Below are positions 33,746 through 41,928 of a stretch of DNA of 64,000 nucleotides, in pieces (position 1 is the first letter of the stretch; every line of letters begins with the position of its first letter). The DNA is taken from contig CAKTZA010000004.1 of NCBI GenBank assembly GCA_934635045.1, positions 1-64,000 on the forward strand, given 5' to 3'. The DNA comes from an uncultured Kiritimatiellota bacterium. Lineage in GTDB: Bacteria; Verrucomicrobiota; Kiritimatiellia; RFP12; UBA1067. The notes beneath the pieces were generated by a model that did no database searches, was not told the DNA's origin, and worked only from the letters and a program-made list of their open reading frames with translations. A program made the position numbers and the translations under genes.

Positions 33746-35827
33746 CTATTCCGCCGGGCCGCGCTCGACCGGGAACCACGTGCGGTAATGGCGAGTGCGC
33801 CCCCAGGGGATCCCGGCGGACGCGAAGTCGCAGAAGAAGACCGTCGTCGGGTTTCTCGCCTCCTGATTCTCCTTGTGCTGTCCCATCGGCAGGGACGCCG
33901 AAAACGCCATTCCGAACGTCTCGTCCGGCACGACGGTCGGCGTGAAGCATCGCATCAGCTCGCCGTCCGCCACGATGCCCGGCGGCAGGGGCTCCATGAG
34001 GGCCCCGTCGGCGAAGCGGCTGTCGCGCGCGAGCAGCACAGGGCCCCGCGTGTAGGCGACATGATGGTCCTGGACGTGCGAGACGACGGGCATGTCGAAC
34101 GCAATCTCGACGACGTCGCCGAGTCGCCAGTCGCGCGAGACGACGAAGTAGCCGCCGGGCTTCACGTCCTTTTGCGCCTCACCGTTCACCTTCACCGACG
34201 TCTTCGCGCTCCACACCGGGATGCGCAGGCGCAGCGGCACCTCCCCCGCGCCTTCCGTGTGGCTGACGATGCGCACGAAGTCCGCGCGCGGATAGCGTGT
34301 ATACATCTCGAAGGAGACCGTCTTGCCGTCAGCACGGACGTCTCTCGCGAACGCCGAGGCGTAGAAGTTGAACGTCGCGCCCTTTTCGTCGAGGACGAAG
34401 AGCCGCCGGAGGAAGCAGAGGAAACCGCGCGGGCCGTTCGCCGTGCAGCAGTCCGTGTGCAGGTAGCAGTGATCCATTCCGCTCCAGCGGCTGCCGGAAA
34501 GCGGCGTGTAGGCGGCGAACCCCGAACCGTCCGGCTTCAGCGCGCCAAGGTAGGCGTTGTAGAACGCGCGCTCGATGAGGTCGGCCCATTTCGGGTCGTC
34601 CGTCATCGTGAGCAGCTTTTCGCAGAGGCGCATCCACGTCGTCGTCACGCACGTCTCCTGCTCGCGCTCGTAGGCGAGATGCTGCCGTTTCGCGCCATGA
34701 TACCAGGCCTCGGACGCGGCGCAGCCGCCCGCGAGGTTGACTTCCTCCTTCGCGATGTCCTCCGCCGTCATCACCGCCGCCCGGAAAAGGCGGTCGATGG
34801 CCGCACTTCTTCCACCTTCGCTTTCTCCTTCTTTCTTCATCCTTCTTGCTTCCTCGACGTAGTCGAGCATCCCCTGGTAGCAGCTCATCATCTCGTAGGC
34901 CTTCCAACGGTTGTGCTTGATCACGTAGCCGCCCGAGACGTCCGCGACGTTGCCGTGTCCGTTGCGGTCGGCGACCGAGACGCCCTTGAGCGCAAGGTCG
35001 ACGAGGCGCGGCCCGGATTCCGGCTCGCTCAGCCCACGGACGATGTAAGCCGCGAAGTCAAGATACTTCTGCGCGGCGGCCACGCCCTCCGCCGCCGCAA
35101 CGCGGCGGGAAAGCCACACGACGGGCTCGAGGATGGACGAGCTCGCCATCCCCGACCAATTGCCGGTCTGCCACAGTTCGCGTCCGCGCCGTCCGTTCGG
35201 CCCGAGCTCGGCGATCACGTAGTCGCAGAGGCGCTTCGCCGCCGACAGCACGCGCTGCCCCTCCTTACTTCTTCCTTCTTCCTTTTTACTTCTTCCCTCG
35301 AGGGCGTCATAGTAATGCATCAGCCCCATCATCGTGTACTTCATCCCCCAGACGTCCCAGCCCTCGCCGCAACGGAGCTCATCGGGGTAGTTGCCGATGT
35401 AGCCACACGGCTCCTGGCTCGCGAGGACGCGGTCGACGCCGCGCCGGATGGCGGCGCGAAGCCTCTCCGACCCGGAATAGGCGGCGAACGGCACGGCGGC
35501 CTGCATGTACTTACCCCAGAACTCGGGCTGCCACCAGCCGTGCCGCTCAGTCTTTTCCAAGAAGCACTGGGTGAGGACGTCGACATCGCGTCGCGCGAGA
35601 CTGTTTTCGATCATCCGATCAAGCCGCTCGCCAAAGGGTCCGCGAAGCCGGACGCTTCCGATGCCGTCGAGCGAATCCGCCGACGAGGCGACGGACGGCG
35701 AGAGGACGGCAATCGCCGAAAGAAGGAGTATCGTGCGCATGATGCAGAGTAGAGACCCACGCCTCGACGTTGCCGCCCGTGCGACTTCCCCCTCGTTAAA
35801 CCGTACGTAAGGACAGTATCTTTTCAT
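33746..35827 (-). CDS. GH127-type beta-L-arabinofuranosidase (DUF1680)
   Basis: 693 residues if begun at 35827; a signal peptide (RTILLLSAIAVLSPSVASSA) begins at residue 30, so translation may instead begin at the ATG at 35740. The (alpha/alpha)6 barrel carries the GH127 cysteine clusters: QETCVTTTWMRLC at about 391 and TDCCTANGPRGF at about 455, which in this family bind zinc and supply the Cys nucleophile near a Glu acid/base. A beta-sandwich C-terminus follows. Two Lys/Glu/Gly/Arg inserts (EEARRMKKEGESEGG and RSKKEEGRSKEG) come from heptad repeats. Leading gene of the operon down to 18598; bases 34723-35314 are duplicated in the remnant at 19225. Releases L-arabinose. Confidence 0.85.
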   Translation of the reverse strand: MKRYCPYVRFNEGEVARAATSRRGSLLCIMRTILLLSAIAVLSPSVASSADSLDGIGSVRLRGPFGERLDRMIENSLARRDVDVLTQCFLEKTERHGWWQPEFWGKYMQAAVPFAAYSGSERLRAAIRRGVDRVLASQEPCGYIGNYPDELRCGEGWDVWGMKYTMMGLMHYYDALEGRSKKEEGRSKEGQRVLSAAKRLCDYVIAELGPNGRRGRELWQTGNWSGMASSSILEPVVWLSRRVAAAEGVAAAQKYLDFAAYIVRGLSEPESGPRLVDLALKGVSVADRNGHGNVADVSGGYVIKHNRWKAYEMMSCYQGMLDYVEEARRMKKEGESEGGRSAAIDRLFRAAVMTAEDIAKEEVNLAGGCAASEAWYHGAKRQHLAYEREQETCVTTTWMRLCEKLLTMTDDPKWADLIERAFYNAYLGALKPDGSGFAAYTPLSGSRWSGMDHCYLHTDCCTANGPRGFLCFLRRLFVLDEKGATFNFYASAFARDVRADGKTVSFEMYTRYPRADFVRIVSHTEGAGEVPLRLRIPVWSAKTSVKVNGEAQKDVKPGGYFVVSRDWRLGDVVEIAFDMPVVSHVQDHHVAYTRGPVLLARDSRFADGALMEPLPPGIVADGELMRCFTPTVVPDETFGMAFSASLPMGQHKENQEARNPTTVFFCDFASAGIPWGRTRHYRTWFPVERGPAE
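34723..35314. repeat. 592-bp near-identical block, copy B
   Basis: The counterpart of 19225-19816, same orientation, inside the intact GH127 gene. It probably represents the source sequence because the gene is complete here. Confidence 0.9.
35264..35298. repeat. Five 7-nt repeats inside GH127
   Basis: Five tandem heptads of the CTTCCTT/CTTACTT type, identical to 19766-19800, within the coding frame. Confidence 0.85.
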
Positions 35828-35834
35828 GGCGGAT

Positions 35835-35843
35835 AGTTTACCA
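35835..35843 (-). promoter_or_regulatory. Extended -10 promoter of the GH127 operon
   Basis: TGGTAAACT after a T run on the minus strand, with an ATG 7 nt downstream (35827). The hexamer is weaker than TATAAT, as expected for an activator-dependent promoter. Confidence 0.5.
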
Positions 35844-35857
35844 AAAACCGCGCTGCG

Positions 35858-35904
35858 CACGCCATGACAATCCAATCAGGGAAAAGGACAATCACGCCAT
35901 TGAC
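35858..35904. promoter_or_regulatory. Candidate operator repeats for the second AraC regulator
   Basis: CACGCCATGACA at 35858 and CACGCCATTGAC at 35893 form an imperfect direct repeat, 35 bp apart, in the 110-bp divergent gap between GH127 and the AraC gene. Confidence 0.35.
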
Positions 35905-35923
35905 GGACGGAGCCGAAATCGAG

Positions 35924-35929
35924 TATACT
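35924..35929 (+). promoter_or_regulatory. -10 box of the second AraC gene
   Basis: TATACT lies 7 nt before the ATG at 35937. There is no upstream TG, but the leaderless spacing agrees with the other operon-leading genes. Confidence 0.55.
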
Positions 35930-35936
35930 GTCTGAC

Positions 35937-36836
35937 ATGAAAATCCGAAACTTCGAGACGCTCACGAGCGACGCCTACTTTCACGCCCACCCGCTGCCCT
36001 GCGTCGTACGCATCATGAAGGCCGCGCCGAGCAATGAGACGATCGCCTGGCACGACCACGATTTCGCCGAGCTCGTGTTCGTCGCGAGGGGCTCCCTCAA
36101 GCACATGCACCGAAAGGCGACCGTCACGCTCCGCGCCGGCGACTTCTTCGTCATCCACCCCGGCCTACGCCACGGTTATGCCGAGCTGACGCGGGATGCC
36201 GTCGTCTACAACCTGCTCTTCAACGCGTCCCTGCGCGACGTCGCGCACTTGGTCGCCGCCAGCCCTCTCGCCCGGCACGTCTTCCCGCAGACGGACGACG
36301 ACCGGCAACCCGACGTCCTCGGCACGACGACGGCGATGCAACGGCGGCGCGTCATCCGGCTTCTCGAGGAAATCCGCATAGAGGAACGTGTGCAGTCGCC
36401 GTCCTCGCCGACCTGCTGTGGGGCCCTCTTCGCCGCCGTCCTCGCGCGGCTCTCGTCCGGCTGCCCGCAGAGGGACGAGAAGCCGCCCCAGACCTCGAAA
36501 GAGGCACTCGCGCGCGAGCTCGACTACATAGACGCGCATCTCGGCGAGAGGATTACGATGCAGACGCTCCACAGCATCGCGGGGAGGTCTCCAAGCACGC
36601 TCACGCGGCTCTTCCGCGACGCGCTCGGGACAAGCCCCATCGACTACCTCATCGAGCGCCGCCTTGACCGCGCCGAACTGCTGAGACGCACGACGCAGAT
36701 GCCGGCCTCTCAGGTCGCCGAGGCCTGCGGCTTCAACGACGCGAGCCACCTCGCCCGCACCTTCCGCCGCCATCGCCACGCGACGTCCGTCAAGCCCGCC
36801 GTCACTTCGCCAATTCTTGGGCGATCTGGCGCATGA
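35937..36836 (+). CDS. AraC-family transcriptional regulator with cupin domain
   Basis: 299 residues. The N-terminal cupin has the His-rich metal/sugar-binding pattern AWHDHDFAELVFVARGSLKH and LRAGDFFVIHPGLRHGY. Residues of about 190-285 are the AraC HTH pair (LGERITMQTLHSIAGRSPST, LTRLFRDALGTSPIDYLIER, ASQVAEACGFNDASHLARTF). It is divergent from GH127 and is the obvious candidate regulator of the 18598-35827 operon. Its 3' end overlaps the convergent lipoprotein gene by 35 bp. Confidence 0.87.
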   Translation: MKIRNFETLTSDAYFHAHPLPCVVRIMKAAPSNETIAWHDHDFAELVFVARGSLKHMHRKATVTLRAGDFFVIHPGLRHGYAELTRDAVVYNLLFNASLRDVAHLVAASPLARHVFPQTDDDRQPDVLGTTTAMQRRRVIRLLEEIRIEERVQSPSSPTCCGALFAAVLARLSSGCPQRDEKPPQTSKEALARELDYIDAHLGERITMQTLHSIAGRSPSTLTRLFRDALGTSPIDYLIERRLDRAELLRRTTQMPASQVAEACGFNDASHLARTFRRHRHATSVKPAVTSPILGRSGA

Positions 36837-37719
36837 GGCGCGCCTCGTCGTCGGTGACGCAGGCCGGATGGGACTTGAGCCCCGCGAGGTCGGCGTCCAG
36901 AAGCTTCGCCGCCCAGACGAGCGCCTGCAGGTACTCGCCCTTCTCGTTCAAGTGAAACGCATCCGAATTGACCGACCACGTGAGGTCGGCGTTGCGCTTG
37001 AACTGGTCTTCCGGCTTCTGGTTGCGCCCACCCACGACATCGCCGCCAAAGGTGTGTTCGCCGTACGCGACCGGCAGCCGCTTCCGCCATGCCGCCACGG
37101 CCCGCCCCATGCGGATCGTCTCGAAGCCGTAGGTCCCCGCGAACGCCGCGTAGGCGTCCGCGAGCCGCGCATCCATCTCGTCCGCCGAGATCTTCCACTG
37201 CGCGAGCCGCGCATCAAACGGCGTGTAGCTCCACGTCTCCTGCACGACGATCTTCGCCTGCGGCGCGAGCGTGCGCACCGTCTTCACGAGATCGTCGCCC
37301 CACGGATGGTACGAGTCCTTCTTCCAGCTCAGGTGGCTCGCCTGCTGGATCGTCACGACGTCCCACTTCACGCGCGTCAGGACGTCCGTCAGGCGCGCGT
37401 CGCGCTCAATGACGCGCGGCCCCAGATCCGTCACGCGATCATAGCGGTACGCGCCCTTCGCCTTCGGATCCGCCCGCTCGGCGGCGACGTTCGTCATGTG
37501 CCGCTCCAGCGAGCAGCCGCCGATGTAGAGCGAGCCGAGATCGAGCTTCTGGCCGCAGTCCGCCGCGACCTGCGGCAGGTGCGTCAGGCACGAAATCGAG
37601 AAGCTGTTGCCGATCATCAGCACCTTCACGTGCGACGGATCGCCCTCCGGCTCGGCGGTCTTGCACCCGACAAGACACGCGGCGGCGACAAGCGACAGGG
37701 ACAGCAACTTCTTCATCAT
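36802..37719 (-). CDS. DUF4886 / SGNH-hydrolase-like lipoprotein
   Basis: 305 residues. MMKKLLSLSLVAAACLVGCK ends in a lipobox (LVGC), so it should be lipid-anchored. The mature part has a GDSL/SGNH-type block I with the nucleophile Ser (VLMIGNSFSISCLTHLP), a Gly block (LYIGGCSLERH), WDVVTIQQASHLSW with a Gln in the usual Asn region, and a C-terminal DAFHLNEKGEYLQALVW that supplies Asp/His. This fits DUF4886 putative carbohydrate esterases. Its start overlaps the stop of the RlmI-like gene (ATGA) and GAGGAG lies upstream. A longer frame upstream is an artefact within the neighbour. Confidence 0.75.
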   Translation of the reverse strand: MMKKLLSLSLVAAACLVGCKTAEPEGDPSHVKVLMIGNSFSISCLTHLPQVAADCGQKLDLGSLYIGGCSLERHMTNVAAERADPKAKGAYRYDRVTDLGPRVIERDARLTDVLTRVKWDVVTIQQASHLSWKKDSYHPWGDDLVKTVRTLAPQAKIVVQETWSYTPFDARLAQWKISADEMDARLADAYAAFAGTYGFETIRMGRAVAAWRKRLPVAYGEHTFGGDVVGGRNQKPEDQFKRNADLTWSVNSDAFHLNEKGEYLQALVWAAKLLDADLAGLKSHPACVTDDEARLMRQIAQELAK

Positions 37720-38933
37720 GTGAGGCTCCTCAAAATGACACCCTTCAGGTACAGCCCTTCGGGGAAGTTCAGCGCAACGGGATGATCCGCGCCCTGCTGC
37801 GTCCGCGCAATAACCTGGAAGTCGCGCTGCGCGTCGTGCGCGGCCTCGGCCAGCACCTGGTCGAAGAGGTCGGACGTCATTGCGCCCGAGCACGAGAACG
37901 TCGCGAGCGTCCCGCCCGGCTTCAGGAGCTTCATCGCGAGGAGGTTGATGTCCTTGTAGCCGCGCGCGGCCTTCAGGACCTGGCCCTTCGTCGCGGCGAA
38001 CTTCGGCGGATCGAGCACGATGAGGTCGAACGACTTCCCCGCGTCGCGGCACGTGCGCAGGTACTGGAAGACGTCCGCCGCGACATACTCCATCGCCGTG
38101 CCGCAGAGGTGCGTCAGCGCCTCGTTCCGCTTCGCGAGCGCGAGCGCGTCCTCCGACACGTCGACCTGCGTGACCTTCGTCGCCCCGCAGGCGCGCGCGT
38201 AGAGGCCGAACCCGCCCGTGTAGGCGAAGCAGTTCAGCACCTCGCCGCCGTTCGCGAGCGGCCCGACCGCCGCGCGCGCGTCGCGCTGGTCGAGGTAGAA
38301 ACCCGTCTTGTGGCCCTTGCGCACGTCCACGAGGAACTTGCACGGGCCTTCCGCAATCTCGATCAGCTCCGGCGGCTCCTCGCCCGCGAGCGTGCGGAAC
38401 GCGGGCTCCGTCGGAAGCCCCTCCTTCGCGCGCACCTCGACGTCCAGCCGCTCTGCGACGCCCCGCGCAAACGGCGCGTAGGCCATCAGCGCGTCAGCGA
38501 TCGCCGCCCGGTGGCGGTCTGCGCCCGCCGACGTGAACTGGCAGACGACGAAACCCGCGTAGAAGTCGGCGACGACGCCGGGCAGACCGTCCGACTCGGC
38601 GTTCACGAGGCGGACGGCGTCCGTCTCGGCGTTCGCGAAGAACGCCGCGCGCCGCCCGACCGCCGCGCCCACGCGCGCGCGGACGAGCGCGTCGTCCGGC
38701 ACAGCCGCCGGATCGAACGACAGGAGGCGCACGCGAATCTGGGACGCCGGCGAATACCAGCCGTACCCCCGCGTCTCGCCGTCCGCCGAACAGACCGCGA
38801 CCGTCTCGCCCGCGCCAAGCCCCGTGCAGACGGCCTCGCCCGTCCTTTCAGCGTCAATCGCGCCGGAGAAAATCCACGGATGCCGCCGTTCGACCGACCG
38901 CTCGCGCCCACGTTTCAGAAAGACCTTGTTCAT
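37716..38933 (-). CDS. rlmI: RlmI-like 23S rRNA cytosine-C5 methyltransferase
   Basis: 405 residues. An N-terminal PUA domain (FLKRGRERSVERRHPWIFSG) is followed by a linker domain and a SAM-binding Rossmann domain: FYLDQRDARAAVG, VLNCFAYTGGFGLYARACGA (motif I), FDLIVLDPPKF (DPPKF motif) and FSCSGAMTSDLF. This architecture is that of RlmI/YccW, which methylates C1962 of 23S rRNA in E. coli. Cytosolic housekeeping enzyme. It is promoter-proximal, and the lipoprotein gene is coupled behind it. Confidence 0.85.
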   Translation of the reverse strand: MNKVFLKRGRERSVERRHPWIFSGAIDAERTGEAVCTGLGAGETVAVCSADGETRGYGWYSPASQIRVRLLSFDPAAVPDDALVRARVGAAVGRRAAFFANAETDAVRLVNAESDGLPGVVADFYAGFVVCQFTSAGADRHRAAIADALMAYAPFARGVAERLDVEVRAKEGLPTEPAFRTLAGEEPPELIEIAEGPCKFLVDVRKGHKTGFYLDQRDARAAVGPLANGGEVLNCFAYTGGFGLYARACGATKVTQVDVSEDALALAKRNEALTHLCGTAMEYVAADVFQYLRTCRDAGKSFDLIVLDPPKFAATKGQVLKAARGYKDINLLAMKLLKPGGTLATFSCSGAMTSDLFDQVLAEAAHDAQRDFQVIARTQQGADHPVALNFPEGLYLKGVILRSLT

Positions 38934-38942
38934 TTCCCGCGC

Positions 38943-38951
38943 ATTATATCA
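38943..38951 (-). promoter_or_regulatory. Extended -10 promoter of rlmI
   Basis: TGATATAAT with the ATG 9 nt downstream; the leader is at most a few bases. It overlaps the stop of the membrane-protein gene. Confidence 0.7.
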
Positions 38952-40620
38952 AAAGTTCGCGGACGGTGTGGCGCACAAGCAGCAGTGCCGGAACCCAGAG
39001 CAGCCGCTCCACGCTGTCGAGGTGCCAGTCGAAGTCAACAGCTCCGCTGGACGCGAAAACCGCCCCGAAGCACCCAAGCATGAACACCACACCCAGACAA
39101 GCCATCCAAAGTGCAGGCGCCTCACGCCGTGAACGACGGGATAGCAAAACCACGCCAAGGGGAAAGGCGAAGCCATAACGCCACGGTTCCAGCAGCGCAT
39201 ACCGCGCCATTCGGGCGAAAGCCGCGAAACCTTTTGCCATGCTCATCTGCCCAAGCGGCAGATAGCCGTCGAGCGACGCGCCCGCCAACCGACACCCACA
39301 CTGCCAGGCAACCGGCAACAGCGCACCGCAGACAAGACGTGGCAGAAGCCGGAGCCGCGAACCCGAAGGGCTCAACAGAAGCACCGCTAACGCCAAAGAA
39401 CCGAAATAGATCAGTCCCTCGTTCTTGAACCATCCGGCCGCGCCCAGAATAATCCACCCCAACCAATCGAGCGAATCGTGCCGAATGCGATCCCACCCCA
39501 CGAGAACGCAAAGACCGACAAGGCATTCCGGATAGCACAGTGTCGCGAGCCGAACCGTCAGCGGCGTCAGGAAAACCGCCGCCACCAGCAACCGCTCCGG
39601 CCACGCAGACGCACGGGTGAGCAGGAAACCAAGCAGCGCGGACATCCAGAGGCACGGCACGAGCTGAATCAGCCATTCGCCGTTCACGTTCGCCAGCGAA
39701 TAGCCCCACAGCGCAAGCATCGCCGCCCCCGGCGGATAGGTCGGCTGATACGGAGCAAAGGCGCCATCCGTAAAGAATCCCGCCGGGAATCCTGCCGAGA
39801 GCAACAGCAACTTTGCCTTGCCGCCAACCGTCCCCAATCCGTTCGGCGCGACAAACGTGTGGGTCAGGGCCAAAGCCCCTGTGGCAGCGCAAAAGCATGC
39901 CGCCACCCCCAAGCAGAACTTCTGATTTCCGATCCCTTTCGCAGAAGAAGAAAGACGTGCGACAAGGCCAAAGGCGATGACAATACAGACAGCCGCGCTC
40001 GCCCAGTCCACCCAATGCAACCCAGCCACAGAAAGGAACATCGACACGGACAGGGCCAGAAGCCCCCAAACCAAGCCTTCGAAGCCGCCGGCGGCAACGA
40101 ACGCGACAACGGCAAAGCCAAGTGCCAACGTCGACACGCATTCGCTGCGCCAAGGTCTTGATGGCGATTGGATGGACGAAGGGAACCAATCCGTCCCCCT
40201 CGCCCACAACTGAAGGCCGCCGCCTGAATCAAGAATGCGATACCCCCGTGTCGGCAACTCCACAGCGGCTTGCGAACTGTCGGACGGGGCGACAATCGCA
40301 TCCGTCTCGGTCAGTTCCGACACAGCACCGAACTTCACGGGGCACGGCGCCGTCGCCCAAGACATTGCCAGGACGCGCGACCGATCCACGGGGAGCAGTT
40401 TATTCCCACGTGAGCAGCAATAGGCGACTGTCTTGCCGGACGCCTGTGCCCGTGCTGCCATGCGCCGAGCCGCGTCAACGTATTCGCCCGTGCTTCTGAA
40501 GCCGTCCCGCCATGAGGTCGCCAAACGGATGCCACGACGCACAAGTCGCACATCCTGCGGAAGCGCGCACGCGACTGTCGCAACTGCAAGGCCAACCAAA
40601 AGCCAGTCGCGCAACTTCAT
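38944..40620 (-). CDS. Polytopic membrane protein, GT-C-like, unknown
   Basis: 558 residues. An N-terminal anchor (WLLVGLAVATVACALP) precedes a soluble loop of about 110 residues and then about ten hydrophobic helices (for example STLALGFAVVAFVAAGGFEG, LLALSVSMFLSVAGLHWVDW, ALAVLLLSPSG). The overall shape and the motif YQPTYPPGAAMLALWGYSL recall GT-C/GT39-type lipid-linked-sugar glycosyltransferases or uncharacterised dolichol-mannose transferase relatives, but I cannot identify catalytic acids with certainty. It starts in an ATGA overlap with the esterase gene and ends against the rlmI promoter. Confidence 0.55.
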   Translation of the reverse strand: MKLRDWLLVGLAVATVACALPQDVRLVRRGIRLATSWRDGFRSTGEYVDAARRMAARAQASGKTVAYCCSRGNKLLPVDRSRVLAMSWATAPCPVKFGAVSELTETDAIVAPSDSSQAAVELPTRGYRILDSGGGLQLWARGTDWFPSSIQSPSRPWRSECVSTLALGFAVVAFVAAGGFEGLVWGLLALSVSMFLSVAGLHWVDWASAAVCIVIAFGLVARLSSSAKGIGNQKFCLGVAACFCAATGALALTHTFVAPNGLGTVGGKAKLLLLSAGFPAGFFTDGAFAPYQPTYPPGAAMLALWGYSLANVNGEWLIQLVPCLWMSALLGFLLTRASAWPERLLVAAVFLTPLTVRLATLCYPECLVGLCVLVGWDRIRHDSLDWLGWIILGAAGWFKNEGLIYFGSLALAVLLLSPSGSRLRLLPRLVCGALLPVAWQCGCRLAGASLDGYLPLGQMSMAKGFAAFARMARYALLEPWRYGFAFPLGVVLLSRRSRREAPALWMACLGVVFMLGCFGAVFASSGAVDFDWHLDSVERLLWVPALLLVRHTVRELLI

Positions 40621-41906
40621 CCGTCCTCCGGGACGATCTTTCGGATGACCATGACCGTCGGGCGGTCGCCGACGAAGACGATGCGCAGACGGTCAGCCGC
40701 GCGCCGCAGCTCGAACCGCACCTCGTCGCACCGTTCGGTGAACATGCCGACGCGGCTCCACTTTTCGCCTCCGGAGGAAGCCTCGACGACGGCGTTGCCA
40801 AGCCGTTGACTGCCATTTTTCAGTCCCGACACGAGGCGGAACTTTCCGCGAACAGGTTCGGGGAAGACGATTTCCACGCGATCACCACGCCGCGCTGGAC
40901 GGGCTGAGACATAGGCCGTGGCATCCAGTCCGTCGATGATGCGTTCCGGCCCACGGCCATCGTCCATGCCGGGGACACTCGCCGTGCACTTGGCTTGGGC
41001 GATAATACGAACACGGTTATCATGAGCGTTCGCGCGGGACGCGCCCTTGGCGAACACCCACTCCCAGACAGACTCCTCGCACCACGCCTTGCTCCAGGCG
41101 TTGTGCCCTCGGTCGGGGAACGTCGAACGTCGAAAGTCGCCGCCGCCGTTGCGGACGATCTCCTCGATTTTGCGGAGTGCCCGCCGCGATCCTTCGCCTT
41201 GGTAGGAATTCTCGTTGTAGAGCATCCAGTAGTTTCCCGGCGAGCTCTTTGGAATCCGTGCGGGACTCTGAATGCAGGACGTCGGCACGCATGCCGCAAA
41301 GCGTCCAGGGAAGCCGCACGACAGCTCAAACGCGGCGACGCCGCCCCAGGAAAGCCCCGTTACATACAGGCGGTTCGTGTCGACCTTGGGCGACTTCAAG
41401 GAGGCAATTACGGTATACATCGCATCGCACGTCAAATCCGCAAGTTTGCTCGATCCTGGCAGGGCCGCTCGCATGACGGAGCCTTTCGGCATCAGCGGCG
41501 CGAAAATGTAACAGGGATGCCGTTTTTGGAAGTCGGGGGCCGTCAGACGAGAAAAGAGCGTTGTCTGGTTGAACTGAACGACGAGGTTCGTGCCCTGTTC
41601 GCCCGTACCGCCAAAGTAGACCACCATCGGAACGGGCGTCGCGCTTCGCTTCGGCGAGAAAAGCAGATACGGCAGTTCGTTGACCTGCGGACGTGAGAAC
41701 CGCATGTAGTCTTCCGGCAGCTCGTCCCGACGGAACCAGCCCGCCGTCATGCCGAACTTCGCCATCCGCAGACGAAGCTCCGTCGAAGCTGGATAGGGTT
41801 CGAGCCGCCCCGCGTAGCCAAAGCCCGGACGGACGTCCTTCATGGGGGCGGAAATGCCCAACCCTGCCAACGGCAAAAGGAGAAGGAATATCGTCCGCCT
41901 GAACAT
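40617..41906 (-). CDS. Secreted esterase with C-terminal beta-sandwich
   Basis: 429 residues with a signal peptide (RRTIFLLLLPLAGLGIS). Residues of about 90-285 are an alpha/beta-hydrolase of the feruloyl-esterase/dienelactone-like class: MVVYFGGTGEQG near the oxyanion hole, VTGLSWGGVAAFELS with the nucleophile Ser, and FPDRGHNAWSK with the His. The C-terminal 130 residues (DDGRGPERIIDGLDATAYVS onward) look like an F5/8-type or related carbohydrate-binding domain. It probably deacylates plant cell-wall polysaccharide. Part of the operon from 45173 to 38944. Confidence 0.7.
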   Translation of the reverse strand: MFRRTIFLLLLPLAGLGISAPMKDVRPGFGYAGRLEPYPASTELRLRMAKFGMTAGWFRRDELPEDYMRFSRPQVNELPYLLFSPKRSATPVPMVVYFGGTGEQGTNLVVQFNQTTLFSRLTAPDFQKRHPCYIFAPLMPKGSVMRAALPGSSKLADLTCDAMYTVIASLKSPKVDTNRLYVTGLSWGGVAAFELSCGFPGRFAACVPTSCIQSPARIPKSSPGNYWMLYNENSYQGEGSRRALRKIEEIVRNGGGDFRRSTFPDRGHNAWSKAWCEESVWEWVFAKGASRANAHDNRVRIIAQAKCTASVPGMDDGRGPERIIDGLDATAYVSARPARRGDRVEIVFPEPVRGKFRLVSGLKNGSQRLGNAVVEASSGGEKWSRVGMFTERCDEVRFELRRAADRLRIVFVGDRPTVMVIRKIVPEDG

Positions 41907-41928
41907 ACGTCAGCCCAATCGCCGTGCG

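Noticed and set aside
30260..35752. A 1830-residue open frame on the plus strand opposite GH127 and its neighbours
   Set aside because: It is a mirror frame of GC-rich minus-strand genes with clear domains and signal peptides; its translation is Arg/Ala/Pro/Asp low complexity with no domain.
36802..38343. A longer 513-residue version of the DUF4886 lipoprotein
   Set aside because: The upstream part is the shadow frame of rlmI; the ATG at 37719 gives a lipobox signal, an SD site and an ATGA overlap.
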